DNA of 29,428 bases from a virus: IMG/VR virus record IMGVR_UViG_3300048034_000840, positions 1-29,428 of that record; one strand, given 5' to 3'. Every line of letters starts with the position of its first letter. The stretch's first letter is position 1. The position numbers and the translations under genes were made by a program. The notes beneath the pieces are model-generated. The model did not search any database, had not been told where the DNA came from, and saw only the letters and a program-made list of their open reading frames with translations. This document shows positions 1-7,614 of this stretch, one piece after another.

Positions 1-235
1 AGTACTCTTACCGCATACCGATAATAATACTACTTGCTCAATTAATCACATATTAAATGATGAAGCTGCTCCTATAACATTTAATGACTACGGCCAATTC
101 TATTATACTACTGCAGTTTTAGATACAACTAAGATGCATGGTGTAAACAACTTGGGTAAAAACGATAGATACTTATTCAAGATTTCTTATTTTGAAAATA
201 CATACGAAGAGATTGTGAAATGCTTACAGAATTAA
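1..235 (+). CDS. 2OG-Fe(II) oxygenase-like protein, C-terminal part (cut by window edge)
   Basis: An open frame runs in from the left edge (codons from base 2) and gives the last 77 residues of a protein. It carries an HTD triplet (HxD, the usual first two iron ligands), then a distal His in KMHGVNN and an Arg ten residues after that His, followed by a beta-strand-rich end. This spacing fits the double-stranded beta-helix of Fe(II)/2-oxoglutarate oxygenases, where the Arg binds the 2OG carboxylate. The H-x9-R block closely parallels that of the next gene (HGVNNLGKNDR versus HTAMNLGKTPR), so the two are probably paralogues. It overlaps the next gene by 16 bases. Substrate unknown; the N-terminus lies outside the window. 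Confidence 0.7.
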   Translation, partial: VLLPHTDNNTTCSINHILNDEAAPITFNDYGQFYYTTAVLDTTKMHGVNNLGKNDRYLFKISYFENTYEEIVKCLQN

Positions 236-741
236 AAGATAGATATGATGCACAAAAATTATTAGACTGCATTATTGGTATGGAAGAACTTGGCCAACAA
301 ATTCATGTCAGTTCTATTAATGGAAAAAGATATTCATTTGCAACCGGAGATCTAACACACTATAAGTTGGATCAAAACGATTTTACAATTGTAAATGAAC
401 TATTTAAAGGTACGTATGCTGAAGAAGTATATAATGATTTAAACGAAAAATATGATATTTGTCGTGGTAGATACATGACTCTTGACGAAAGTTTTAGAGG
501 ATATTCCTATCATTATGATATGACAGATCGTATTCACATTCCTCTAACTACTAACGAAGATGCTATCTTTATTGTAAATGATAAAATCTTAAAGATGCCA
601 GAAGTTGGCAATACATATCAATTACACACCACAAATAAGCATACTGCTATGAATTTAGGTAAAACGCCTAGGATACATTTTACAGTTTGTTTAAAAGCCA
701 GTGCAGTAATGCAGCAATATTATGCAAGGATGACACAATGA
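220..741 (+). CDS. Aspartyl/asparaginyl beta-hydroxylase-like 2OG-Fe(II) oxygenase
   Basis: The 173-residue protein has a small double-stranded beta-helix pattern: HYD at residues 98-100, then RIHIPLTTN, a distal His at 141 and Arg at 151. Known AspH-type (PF05118-like) proteins have the same order: HxD, RxHIPL, distal His, and an Arg that holds 2-oxoglutarate. The predicted reaction is Fe(II)- and 2OG-dependent hydroxylation, in the cytoplasm, of a peptide or small molecule that cannot be named. All metal and co-substrate residues look intact. The start overlaps the end of the preceding oxygenase gene by 16 bases, and the stop overlaps the next start as ATGA. It is the middle member of three consecutive beta-helix oxygenase-like genes. 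Confidence 0.8.
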   Translation: MLTELKDRYDAQKLLDCIIGMEELGQQIHVSSINGKRYSFATGDLTHYKLDQNDFTIVNELFKGTYAEEVYNDLNEKYDICRGRYMTLDESFRGYSYHYDMTDRIHIPLTTNEDAIFIVNDKILKMPEVGNTYQLHTTNKHTAMNLGKTPRIHFTVCLKASAVMQQYYARMTQ

Positions 742-1463
742 AAGAAGCACTTGAGGGATTATATAAGAATTTTCCGCACTATCGTGGGCAACCTGAAGAA
801 AAATTGATGTCAATGATATTTCAATATATTTCTCAACCAGCAATTGATGAAGAAAAATATAATGAATTACATAGTAGCCCTATTGTAGCTACAAACATTG
901 ATATTGATGTCGATCAATTTACTAATGACATTCAAAAGTATAGTGAACATTTTAGTCAGTGGGGTAATAATCACACATCTTACCCAAGATTTGGTTTACC
1001 TTTAGTAAATTTGACTGGCGCTCTCGATGAAAAAAATGATCCATCAAGAATGCCATTAGATGAGCACTTTATGTTATACCAAGATAAAGATAATATTACG
1101 TTTGATCATAATATACTACAAAAAACTGAAGTATGCAGTATGTCTTCTTTAACTAAATTAATGGAAGTTTTTGGAGATTATATGTGCAGAAGCGCTATAT
1201 TAAAATGGGATAGTATGGGTCATTTTAAACCGCATGTCGATGTAGTAAAACCAGCACCAAACTTAAGATTATGGGGAACAACATCCACAAATATGCAGTT
1301 AAAAATGGATGGAAAGGTTATAAATAGTATCAAACCTGGAAAGATTTACATATTTGATTCATCATTAAAACACGAAGCATTTGCAACTGGCGATAATGTA
1401 TATCAATTTTTTATTGCTTTAACTATAGATGCATATGATACGATGATGGATAGGAGACTTTAA
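738..1463 (+). CDS. Divergent 2OG-Fe(II) oxygenase-like (cupin-fold) protein
   Basis: I start this 241-residue protein at the ATG that overlaps the previous stop (ATGA), with AAGGA at 726-730 as ribosome site. A longer frame back to 687 would overlap the upstream gene by 55 bases. The C-terminal half looks like a jelly-roll: HVD at residues 166-168, then strands, KPGKIYIFD, and a candidate distal His at 212 in LKHEAF. The Arg that normally follows this His by about ten residues is missing (Tyr is there), so 2OG binding may differ or be lost. The N-terminal 150 residues are unrecognised. It follows two clearer oxygenase genes. Fold call moderate, activity uncertain. Confidence 0.55.
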   Translation: MKEALEGLYKNFPHYRGQPEEKLMSMIFQYISQPAIDEEKYNELHSSPIVATNIDIDVDQFTNDIQKYSEHFSQWGNNHTSYPRFGLPLVNLTGALDEKNDPSRMPLDEHFMLYQDKDNITFDHNILQKTEVCSMSSLTKLMEVFGDYMCRSAILKWDSMGHFKPHVDVVKPAPNLRLWGTTSTNMQLKMDGKVINSIKPGKIYIFDSSLKHEAFATGDNVYQFFIALTIDAYDTMMDRRL

Positions 1464-2074
1464 TGGCACTTATTATTTGCGGTACACAAGGAGTTGGCCA
1501 AACCACATTTGCTACTAGATGCAATATTCACGATATAGCCACATCTAATATGTGGAATCTTTTCCACACATTTAGACAAACTATGAAAAGTGATATTGGA
1601 GGAATTTCTGGTCCTTACACATGGACAACAGTAAATGGGCAAACAGATACTTTTGATGAATTCAGTACTCATTTTCCGTTTTTTTACGACGCTATTACAA
1701 TTGCCGATCCACTAAAAAATAAATTCTTTAATGTAAGTGCTCCTGTATTTTTAGGTTGCAATGTTATTTTTGCAAAATGGCTTATTGAAAATAGACCAGA
1801 TGATGGCCATAAAGTTGTATTAATTACAGCACCTGAAGATATTCAATGCGAAAGATTATTTGAAAGAGAAAAACTTCGTGATCCTCGGTTGATTGGTAAA
1901 TCAAATTCTTATCAATTAGTAAAGCCTGAATTTTTAAAAGAATTTGCAGTTCATGCCGAGTATGTAACTTGGCTAGAAACAAATGCAGAATATCACATAT
2001 ATAATGATGGTACCATTGAACAATACTATGCAGCGATTGACACAATATTAAATGAATGTGATTTACTCGAATAA
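1463..2074 (+). CDS. P-loop NTPase / nucleotide-kinase-like protein with altered Walker A
   Basis: This 203-residue protein opens with a beta-strand and GTQGVGQTT at residues 7-15. The pattern fits a Walker A loop (GxxxxGK[ST]) except that the invariant Lys is Gln, codon CAA, one base from AAA. Further on are a strand ending in VVLITAPEDIQCERLFERE and a basic RDPRL stretch resembling the lid of nucleoside or shikimate-type kinases. The family would normally phosphorylate a small substrate; without the lysine, ATP hydrolysis is doubtful and the protein may bind rather than turn over nucleotide. The start overlaps the preceding stop by one base (TAATG), with GGAG just upstream. Substrate not deducible. 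Confidence 0.55.
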   Translation: MALIICGTQGVGQTTFATRCNIHDIATSNMWNLFHTFRQTMKSDIGGISGPYTWTTVNGQTDTFDEFSTHFPFFYDAITIADPLKNKFFNVSAPVFLGCNVIFAKWLIENRPDDGHKVVLITAPEDIQCERLFEREKLRDPRLIGKSNSYQLVKPEFLKEFAVHAEYVTWLETNAEYHIYNDGTIEQYYAAIDTILNECDLLE

Positions 2075-2879
2075 AACTCCAGCATATCATCACGATGACA
2101 CATTACTGATAAAGGATATGTGGGATTTGGGAGTGTCAGGCTCTCAAATAGCGATGTCTCTTGCAAAAGCCCAAAGAATACATGAATCTTTAGGGTATTT
2201 ACTTATGTCATGGAATATATTAATACTAGTACCAGAAGATGCATGTGGCAAATTTAAAGAAGAAGATTTTGAAACAAATCTCGATAGATTAAAATTCCTA
2301 ACACAATCATTTCAAAAACCAGATTTCGAAGTAGCATATACAATTGCTACTGTTCCGCATGTGCCTTTTAAAGATACCGAAATCTTTACATCCCTATGGC
2401 CATTTGAAAAACAATGGATTGGAGATGGTGATTATGTAATGATTAAAGAACCATTTCCAAATGGATTTGATAGCTATCATGTAAAAACCCGCGGAATATC
2501 TTTAGATAAAGCATTTAAGCATGCTAAAGATAATAATCTTGAGATTAAAATGTTTGACTATAAAACGAAATGGTCAGATCTTGTAGAGGATATGATTCAT
2601 TGTAAATATATTATTAGTGAAAGATCGACGCTCTTAGCACTTGCTCTTTTTACTAATACACCAACATTTATGCTATCTGCTCCAGCTCATACAATATATC
2701 TTGACGGAAAAGAAAGACCAATATTATTTGGTAATGGCAATCTCGGTATGACTTGGAATGTAGATTATTACGATAAACATATCACACAGAAATATATTGA
2801 TTCTCCGTTTTTCAACATAGATCATAATTTAAATTTAGATAAGGTTATTAAAGATGAAATGCATCATTGGTTGGGATGA
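2052..2879 (+). CDS. Uncharacterised protein, possibly GT-B-like glycosyltransferase
   Basis: I do not firmly recognise this 275-residue protein. Residues 166-208 read as a strand, a helix and a second strand (IKMFDYKTKW, then MIHCKYIISERSTLLALALF, then NTPTFML). This resembles the nucleotide-sugar-binding half of GT-B glycosyltransferases, where a strand ends near a small or charged residue and a helix precedes a 'tPt' strand. No signal peptide or membrane segment is visible. It overlaps the upstream gene by 23 bases and the downstream glycosyltransferase by 26, so translation is probably coupled. Its place between a kinase-like gene and a glycosyltransferase fits a role in glycan synthesis, but this is inference from context. 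Confidence 0.5.
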   Translation: MNVIYSNKTPAYHHDDTLLIKDMWDLGVSGSQIAMSLAKAQRIHESLGYLLMSWNILILVPEDACGKFKEEDFETNLDRLKFLTQSFQKPDFEVAYTIATVPHVPFKDTEIFTSLWPFEKQWIGDGDYVMIKEPFPNGFDSYHVKTRGISLDKAFKHAKDNNLEIKMFDYKTKWSDLVEDMIHCKYIISERSTLLALALFTNTPTFMLSAPAHTIYLDGKERPILFGNGNLGMTWNVDYYDKHITQKYIDSPFFNIDHNLNLDKVIKDEMHHWLG

Positions 2880-3477
2880 TGATTTAATAGATCAGTATCG
2901 TGTTTGCAAATCTACAATAACTGTAGATACAATGCCAACACAAAATATGTTTATTCCGTTTAACGATGGATCTACTGCTTTTACTATGTCTCGATTTACT
3001 GTGCCCGAAATGATGCAATATCATGGATGGCACGTATTTTGTGATAGTGATTTCTATTTTATAGAAGACGTACGAAAGTTGTTACACTATGCTGATTCTA
3101 AATATGCTGTTGTGGTATGTAAACATCCTGAATACGAACCAAAATCTGATTTAAAAATGGATGGTAAACAACAGACATCATATAAAAGAAAAAACTGGTC
3201 ATCTCTTATCTTATGGAATTGTTCTCATCCATCAAATAGAATATTAAGACCGCCATTTATTGCAGATTGTAACCCACTTTGGTTGCATCAATTCAAATGG
3301 TTAAAAGATGAAGAGATTGGAGAGATCCCTTTAGAGTGGAATTGCCTTGAAGGTTATTATGATTGCAATGACGCAAAAGCTATACATTATACAGATGGGG
3401 TACCTTTATTTGATAAATATAAAGACACACCTCATGCCAAACTATGGTTAGATAGGCATGAACTTTTATTGCGTTAA
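2854..3477 (+). CDS. GT-A family glycosyltransferase (DSD motif)
   Basis: This 207-residue protein matches a recognisable bacterial/phage glycosyltransferase family. It has an N-terminal IIGWDD...QYRVCKSTI, then FTMSRFTVPEM, WHVFCDSDF with the metal/nucleotide-sugar DSD at residues 64-66, and KMDGKQQTSYKRKNWSSLILWN. It ends with EWNCLEGYY and AIHYTDGVPLF (His 178 is a likely metal ligand, as in GT8-like enzymes). The domain appears complete and the key motifs are intact. It would transfer a sugar from a nucleotide-sugar donor in the cytoplasm; donor and acceptor are unknown. It overlaps the upstream gene by 26 bases and the next by 20. Confidence 0.85.
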   Translation: MKCIIGWDDDLIDQYRVCKSTITVDTMPTQNMFIPFNDGSTAFTMSRFTVPEMMQYHGWHVFCDSDFYFIEDVRKLLHYADSKYAVVVCKHPEYEPKSDLKMDGKQQTSYKRKNWSSLILWNCSHPSNRILRPPFIADCNPLWLHQFKWLKDEEIGEIPLEWNCLEGYYDCNDAKAIHYTDGVPLFDKYKDTPHAKLWLDRHELLLR

Positions 3478-4066
3478 AGTAGGAACTCGTTACGACTCTA
3501 CATTTGTAATCAAACTTGAAAACATGATTGCTAAAAACTATCATGGCGATTTCAAGTTCTCATGTATTACAGACGACAAAACCATACCCTCACACATTCA
3601 TACAATAAAAATGCCTGATCTTGGATTAGAAAAATGGTGGGCTAAAATGGTTTTATTTGATGAGTCATTTATTGAACAAGGTTTATTTTTTGATCTTGAT
3701 GTTGTAATTACTGGTGACATTACTAATTTATGGAATCCAGGTAAAGTGCCTAAATTTATGCATACTGATTGGGTAGATTTGAGTCAACTAAATATAGACA
3801 CGATAGGAAATAAACAGAGGTATTGTTCTATTAATTCGTCTATACTAATGTGGAATCAAATAACAAAGAGACACCATATTTGGCAATATTTTATGAAGAA
3901 TAAAAATAAAATTATGGATATATTTACTGGTATTGATTCTTTTATTGAACACCGGTTTCCTGATGATTACGAGCTTATGAAAAAGCCAGAAGCTGTACAT
4001 ATTCTACTTGATAAAAAACAAGATGAATTAGGAGAAGATCCATGGATACAAAAGCACTGGAATTAA
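3458..4066 (+). CDS. GT-A-like glycosyltransferase (DLD motif)
   Basis: This 202-residue protein has the layout of small GT-A enzymes: an N-terminal strand (MNFYCVKVG), a KWWAKMVLF helix before the active site, then GLFFDLDVVITGD with DLD at residues 79-81 as the expected divalent-metal site. SINSSILMWN (124-133) resembles the acceptor-side 'N.g.~lw' element, and GIDSFIEHRF follows. The order K-x-x-LF, then fDLD, then SsilmW is typical of phage and marine bacterial glycosyltransferases near GT8/GT32. It shares no long identity with its neighbours, so it probably acts on a different donor or acceptor. Start chosen at the ATG overlapping the previous gene by 20 bases. Confidence 0.72.
   Translation: MNFYCVKVGTRYDSTFVIKLENMIAKNYHGDFKFSCITDDKTIPSHIHTIKMPDLGLEKWWAKMVLFDESFIEQGLFFDLDVVITGDITNLWNPGKVPKFMHTDWVDLSQLNIDTIGNKQRYCSINSSILMWNQITKRHHIWQYFMKNKNKIMDIFTGIDSFIEHRFPDDYELMKKPEAVHILLDKKQDELGEDPWIQKHWN
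4030..4037 (+). promoter_or_regulatory. Strong ribosome binding site inside the upstream gene
   Basis: AGGAGAAG lies five bases before the ATG at 4042, inside the coding end of the preceding glycosyltransferase. It is one of the best Shine-Dalgarno matches in the plus-strand operon and supports the 4042 start for the aminotransferase-like gene despite the 25-base overlap. Confidence 0.6.
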
Positions 4067-4917
4067 GACCTGATTGGACTCAACAACAATATCCTACAGG
4101 ACATAAAATCGATTTATCTAATAACGTGTGTTTTGATGCAGCATTACCTACATTTGAATTTGATTTAAATCGGTATTCTGACACTAGTAATTGTTATAAA
4201 ATTTTATCTGATCATTATAATTTGTATCCTCGTCAAATCGCAATTGGATTAGGTCTTAGCGAATTGATTATGAGAATAATGTTTTTGATAAAACATAAAG
4301 GATTAACCTTTACAAGTATGCATACTTCGTGGGCTCCTATCGATATGTGCAGAAAACTATATCAAATTCCACACGGCCAAGATGTATGTTATATTTCTAA
4401 CCCGCATGGCACAGCTGGAACTATAATAGAAAATTACGATGAACTAATTGCTAGACATAAATTACTTATTGTTGATGAGGCTTATGCTGATTTTTGTGAG
4501 GAAATGCCAAAGGCTAAATATGGTTCTCCGAATGTATTAGTTCTAAAAACTCTAAGTAAATCTTTGGCATTACCTGGTGCTAGATTTGGTTACGCCTTTG
4601 GCCATGAAGTTTTAATTAATGAAATACAAAATCTAAGGCCCGCACAAGTAGCATTACCTGGAATCGATGATAATCTAATATCAATACTTGATGAAATACC
4701 GAATCACGTAAAAAGAATGAATGCAACAAAGGCATATATAGAAAAGAATTATGACTGTATACCTTCACATGGTAACTATGTGTTAATTAAAAATTATGAA
4801 AAGTTTAGTCGGCATTTTCATATAAAAGAACTTGAAGGTCATTGTCGTATGGCATTGATCAATCGCAATATGGTAACTAAGAATGCTATTAACAAAGAAC
4901 ACCCTTTCTTCGATTGA
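4042..4917 (+). CDS. PLP-dependent aminotransferase, histidinol-phosphate aminotransferase (HisC)-like
   Basis: The 291-residue protein has the fold-type I aminotransferase signature of the HisC/CobD group: SNPHGTAGT with Asn120, LIVDEAYADF with Asp145 and Tyr148 to hold the cofactor, and TLSKSLALPGARFGY with the likely Schiff-base Lys173 and phosphate-contacting Arg181. CRMALINR near residue 269 sits where HisC has its substrate-carboxylate Arg. It is shorter than usual HisC (about 350 residues), mainly in the N-terminal arm and small domain, but the catalytic residues are present. In this operon, a sugar- or amino-acid-phosphate amination is more likely than histidine synthesis; that is inference. 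It overlaps the radical SAM gene by 35 bases. Confidence 0.82.
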   Translation: MDTKALELRPDWTQQQYPTGHKIDLSNNVCFDAALPTFEFDLNRYSDTSNCYKILSDHYNLYPRQIAIGLGLSELIMRIMFLIKHKGLTFTSMHTSWAPIDMCRKLYQIPHGQDVCYISNPHGTAGTIIENYDELIARHKLLIVDEAYADFCEEMPKAKYGSPNVLVLKTLSKSLALPGARFGYAFGHEVLINEIQNLRPAQVALPGIDDNLISILDEIPNHVKRMNATKAYIEKNYDCIPSHGNYVLIKNYEKFSRHFHIKELEGHCRMALINRNMVTKNAINKEHPFFD

Positions 4918-5656
4918 ATTAAATCCTGTTGATATATGTAATAGAACTTGCGGCTTCTGTCCTCGTGGCCACGGATTTAAAAACACAAAAGCAATGATGA
5001 CAGATGACACAGTCGTTGCAATCAACAAATCATTACAAGATATTGATTATCGTGGAACTGTAACCTTTGCAGGTTTCGGTGAACCTTTATTGCAAAAAAA
5101 TCTAAAAAAGCATGTACAATTACTTTCAAATGGTGTACAATTAAAACAGATAAAGATTATAACGAACGGTGATTATCTAACACAAAAAACGGCATTTCAA
5201 CTTATTGACGCTGGTGTCAACTGCATTAAAATATCAATGTACGATGTAGATGATACTGAAAGATACGAAGCTTTCTTATCTCAGTATAGTCATGTAGAAA
5301 GAATATACAAACATTATTATAATGGACTTCCTGAAGAAGTAGAAGTAAATCGAACCGAATTGTGGAAAGAGCCAAAAAAACTTAATATAAAAAGAGCTTG
5401 TTACTTACCATTTTATAAGATGTTTATTAATTGGAATGGAGCAGTTGGATTATGCAGTAACGATTGGTCACAGCATAAAGTATTTGGTTATGTCCAAGAA
5501 ACACCTATACATCAAATTTGGGAATCTGACAAATTTAGAATATACCGCGATAATCTATTAAAAGATAAACGTACTGTTAATCCGTGTATTGGATGTAACG
5601 TGAATGGACAAGTATTAGGAAAAGAAAGCTTTGAATACTACAAGAACAATGTCTAA
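4883..5656 (+). CDS. Radical SAM enzyme with SPASM-type C-terminal domain
   Basis: The 257-residue protein has the radical SAM CX3CX2C cluster motif at Cys19, Cys23 and Cys26 (DICNRTCGFCPRG), followed by FAGFGEPLL, the 'GGE'-type SAM-contact strand, and KIITNG. Its C-terminal part carries Cys173, Cys191 (GLCSND), Cys235 and Cys238 (NPCIGC), the arrangement of SPASM/twitch domains that hold an auxiliary Fe-S cluster. Such enzymes make 5'-deoxyadenosyl radicals to modify peptides, sugars or small molecules. No precursor peptide is visible nearby. The substrate is unknown; the aminotransferase, methyltransferase and glycosyltransferase neighbours favour a sugar or side-chain modification. The start is nested 35 bases inside the upstream gene. 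Confidence 0.88.
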   Translation: MLLTKNTLSSIELNPVDICNRTCGFCPRGHGFKNTKAMMTDDTVVAINKSLQDIDYRGTVTFAGFGEPLLQKNLKKHVQLLSNGVQLKQIKIITNGDYLTQKTAFQLIDAGVNCIKISMYDVDDTERYEAFLSQYSHVERIYKHYYNGLPEEVEVNRTELWKEPKKLNIKRACYLPFYKMFINWNGAVGLCSNDWSQHKVFGYVQETPIHQIWESDKFRIYRDNLLKDKRTVNPCIGCNVNGQVLGKESFEYYKNNV

Positions 5657-6245
5657 ATCACCAGTTCCTTTCTGGCGATATTCTGAAATGATTATGTATG
5701 TAAATAAAAAATATCCTCATAGAGTTATTGATTTTGCTAGATCATTTACTAAGAATCAAGTAATGGCAAAATCTTGGCTAGTAGAACATCTTTATATGGT
5801 TACAGGCAATGCAAATAATATCACAGTTCTTGGATCTTGGTATGGTACAATCATTGTACCTTTATTGCTAAATTATTATTCTAATATAAAATCTATCAAG
5901 CTTATTGACTATGATGAAGAAGCACTAGCAATAGCAAAGTATATGTTTGCTAATGATATTACTACTCAAAAGTCTGATGTAAGTTTTGATTGTGAAGAGA
6001 TTGAATCAGATATTATTATCAATACTTCATGTGAACATATGTGGCATATGAAAGATATAAAGTTAAACGGTTTATGTGCTCTGCAGAGCAATGATTTCTT
6101 ACAAGAAACTTCACATGTTAATTGTGTCCATAGCCTTGAAGAGTTTATAGATCAGACTGGCCTTCAAAAAATAGACTATCAAGGTGAAATACCATTTGAC
6201 GATTATCATGATAATAAAAGATTCATGTTAATAGGTAAACAATGA
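5649..6245 (+). CDS. Class I SAM-dependent methyltransferase-like protein
   Basis: The 198-residue protein, from the ATG at 5649, shows a Rossmann methyltransferase order. VLGSWYGT at about 60-67 is motif I, although the usual GxGxG is reduced to GSWYG. LIDYDEEALAIAK at about 85-97 has the acidic residue that would bind the SAM ribose, and IIINTSCEHM (112-121) is the strand-4 region with a TSCEH motif where catalytic residues often sit. An in-frame TTG at 5631 with AGGA upstream is an alternative start that adds six residues. It overlaps the radical SAM gene by 8 bases and the next gene by 4 (ATGA). Target unknown; a methyl transfer in the same modification pathway is inferred. Confidence 0.65.
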   Translation: MSKSPVPFWRYSEMIMYVNKKYPHRVIDFARSFTKNQVMAKSWLVEHLYMVTGNANNITVLGSWYGTIIVPLLLNYYSNIKSIKLIDYDEEALAIAKYMFANDITTQKSDVSFDCEEIESDIIINTSCEHMWHMKDIKLNGLCALQSNDFLQETSHVNCVHSLEEFIDQTGLQKIDYQGEIPFDDYHDNKRFMLIGKQ

Positions 6246-7012
6246 TTCACGTGCTTTGTAGTAGCTGGGGTGAAACATATGGACCTATATACGTTAACCG
6301 GCTTTTCAATATGGTTAAAAAACATCTGCCGTTTGAATTTATATTTCACTGTCAGACCCAGGATGCACAGGGAATAGACGAGCGTATATCTATACTTCCA
6401 TTTCTACGAGACCTACCAGAATCAGCGCCAGATGAGATGTTTGCTTCAGACAACTGGAGAAATAATAAACCTCGTCTATGGGATAGGCCAAAACTAAACT
6501 ATTTTAAACCAAATGGATGGGGATTAGATGGACTACGTATTGCTTTAGATTTAGATATGATTATCCATAATGATATGACTCCAATTATCAATATGTTTGA
6601 TAAGCCATTAGTAGGCAGATCATGGTGGCATAATACAGAGCATGAGAATAGCCCAGATTGGAAGCGAAGAAATGGTGCATGTACGAATGGTGGATTTTAT
6701 ATGTGGAAAGATAATCAACTTGAAAATATATGGCTTGATTGTTTAAAAAATTATAAAAAAATATACCACATTTATACCGGCGGCAGTGATAATTTTATAA
6801 GTCAAAGGCATCTAGATTTATTTGATTTTGTGCCATCATCAATGTATTATTCATTTAATCGTGGATGTGAATGGCCACATGATTTAGATAAACATATCAT
6901 CAGAAAAGATAAAATCATGTGTGCTTTTAATACAGATCCAGGTGATGCCACGAATTTAGAATTGCATGAAGCAATAAAAATATATGATGAAGTAGAGAAA
7001 CTATGGCAGTAG
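6242..7012 (+). CDS. Glycosyltransferase-like protein (DLD motif)
   Basis: This 256-residue protein starts with a strand (IHVLCSSWGETYGP) and a helix, as in GT-A folds. RIALDLDMIIHND carries DLD at residues 103-105, the probable metal and nucleotide-sugar site. GRSWWHNTEH (125-134) and TNGGFYMWK (148-156) follow and make up the acceptor-side half. The RSWW...NGGFY pair is repeated in the next gene (RSWW and NGGFY), so these two adjacent genes probably descend from a common ancestor although the next is shorter. Starts and stops overlap neighbours by 4 and 10 bases. Donor and acceptor unknown. Confidence 0.72.
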   Translation: MIHVLCSSWGETYGPIYVNRLFNMVKKHLPFEFIFHCQTQDAQGIDERISILPFLRDLPESAPDEMFASDNWRNNKPRLWDRPKLNYFKPNGWGLDGLRIALDLDMIIHNDMTPIINMFDKPLVGRSWWHNTEHENSPDWKRRNGACTNGGFYMWKDNQLENIWLDCLKNYKKIYHIYTGGSDNFISQRHLDLFDFVPSSMYYSFNRGCEWPHDLDKHIIRKDKIMCAFNTDPGDATNLELHEAIKIYDEVEKLWQ

Positions 7013-7614
7013 ACGTATATACATGCAGAATAGGCGATAAGTATGGATTTGATTATGAAATCAATTTAATTGAAAAAATTGATAGATTACACGTGATTCA
7101 TTCTGAGAAAGAAGGATTTAAGCTACAGTGGAATAAACTGCATTTTTTTAATCTTGATATAGATGAACCAATTGTTGTACTTGATATTGACATTGATCTG
7201 ATCAATGATTATGAAGAACTTATAAATTATCCTATTGAAAGAGGACAGTTTTTAAGTATGAGATCGTGGTGGGAAGATAGAAGCGATTGCGAGTTAAATG
7301 GTGGATTTTATAAATTCTATCCATCAGACACTAAATACATCTATGAAAAATTTATATCGAATAAAAAATATTACGAAAACTTTTGGATAGAATTAGGATC
7401 AAAACCTGGACCAGTTAATGGAGAAGAAAACTTTGTTGAATGGATGGTAAAGAAAGAGCTAGATCTACAATTTGTTCCTGACACTTGGGCAGGCCGGATG
7501 GTACAAGAGCCAACCAAAGAGTGGCTGGCTCAAGCAAATCGTAAATATCCTGGTTCATATTTTTATTTAGATCAAATAAATCCTGACGTTAAATTACTGC
7601 ACTATACTATGTAA
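7003..7614 (+). CDS. Glycosyltransferase-like protein (DID motif), last gene of the operon
   Basis: The 203-residue protein has LQWNKLHFF before VVLDIDIDL (DID at 61-63 and again 63-65), then SMRSWWED (85-92) and LNGGFYKF (98-105). This order resembles the larger preceding protein and other small GT-A enzymes: K-helix, acidic metal motif, RSWW, NGGFY. The GEENFVEWMV region (about 145-155) lies where related enzymes have their D/E-rich helix after NGG. It is shorter than its neighbour, lacking most of the N-terminal insert between first strand and DxD. It ends 8 bases inside the convergent minus-strand gene, so it closes the accessory operon. Confidence 0.65.
   Translation: MAVDVYTCRIGDKYGFDYEINLIEKIDRLHVIHSEKEGFKLQWNKLHFFNLDIDEPIVVLDIDIDLINDYEELINYPIERGQFLSMRSWWEDRSDCELNGGFYKFYPSDTKYIYEKFISNKKYYENFWIELGSKPGPVNGEENFVEWMVKKELDLQFVPDTWAGRMVQEPTKEWLAQANRKYPGSYFYLDQINPDVKLLHYTM

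Noticed and set aside
687-737. Longer N-terminus for the third oxygenase-like gene
   Set aside because: It would overlap the upstream gene by 55 bases; the ATG at 738 forms an ATGA overlap and has AAGGA upstream.
1319-1326. TATAAATA on the plus strand inside the third oxygenase-like gene
   Set aside because: It lies within coding sequence 137 bases before the next gene and one match is expected by chance in several kilobases of AT-rich DNA, so I did not call it a promoter.
5631-5648. TTG start for the methyltransferase-like gene
   Set aside because: An ATG follows at 5649 with a more usual overlap. The TTG has a better AGGA upstream, so this remains an alternative and is noted in the feature.
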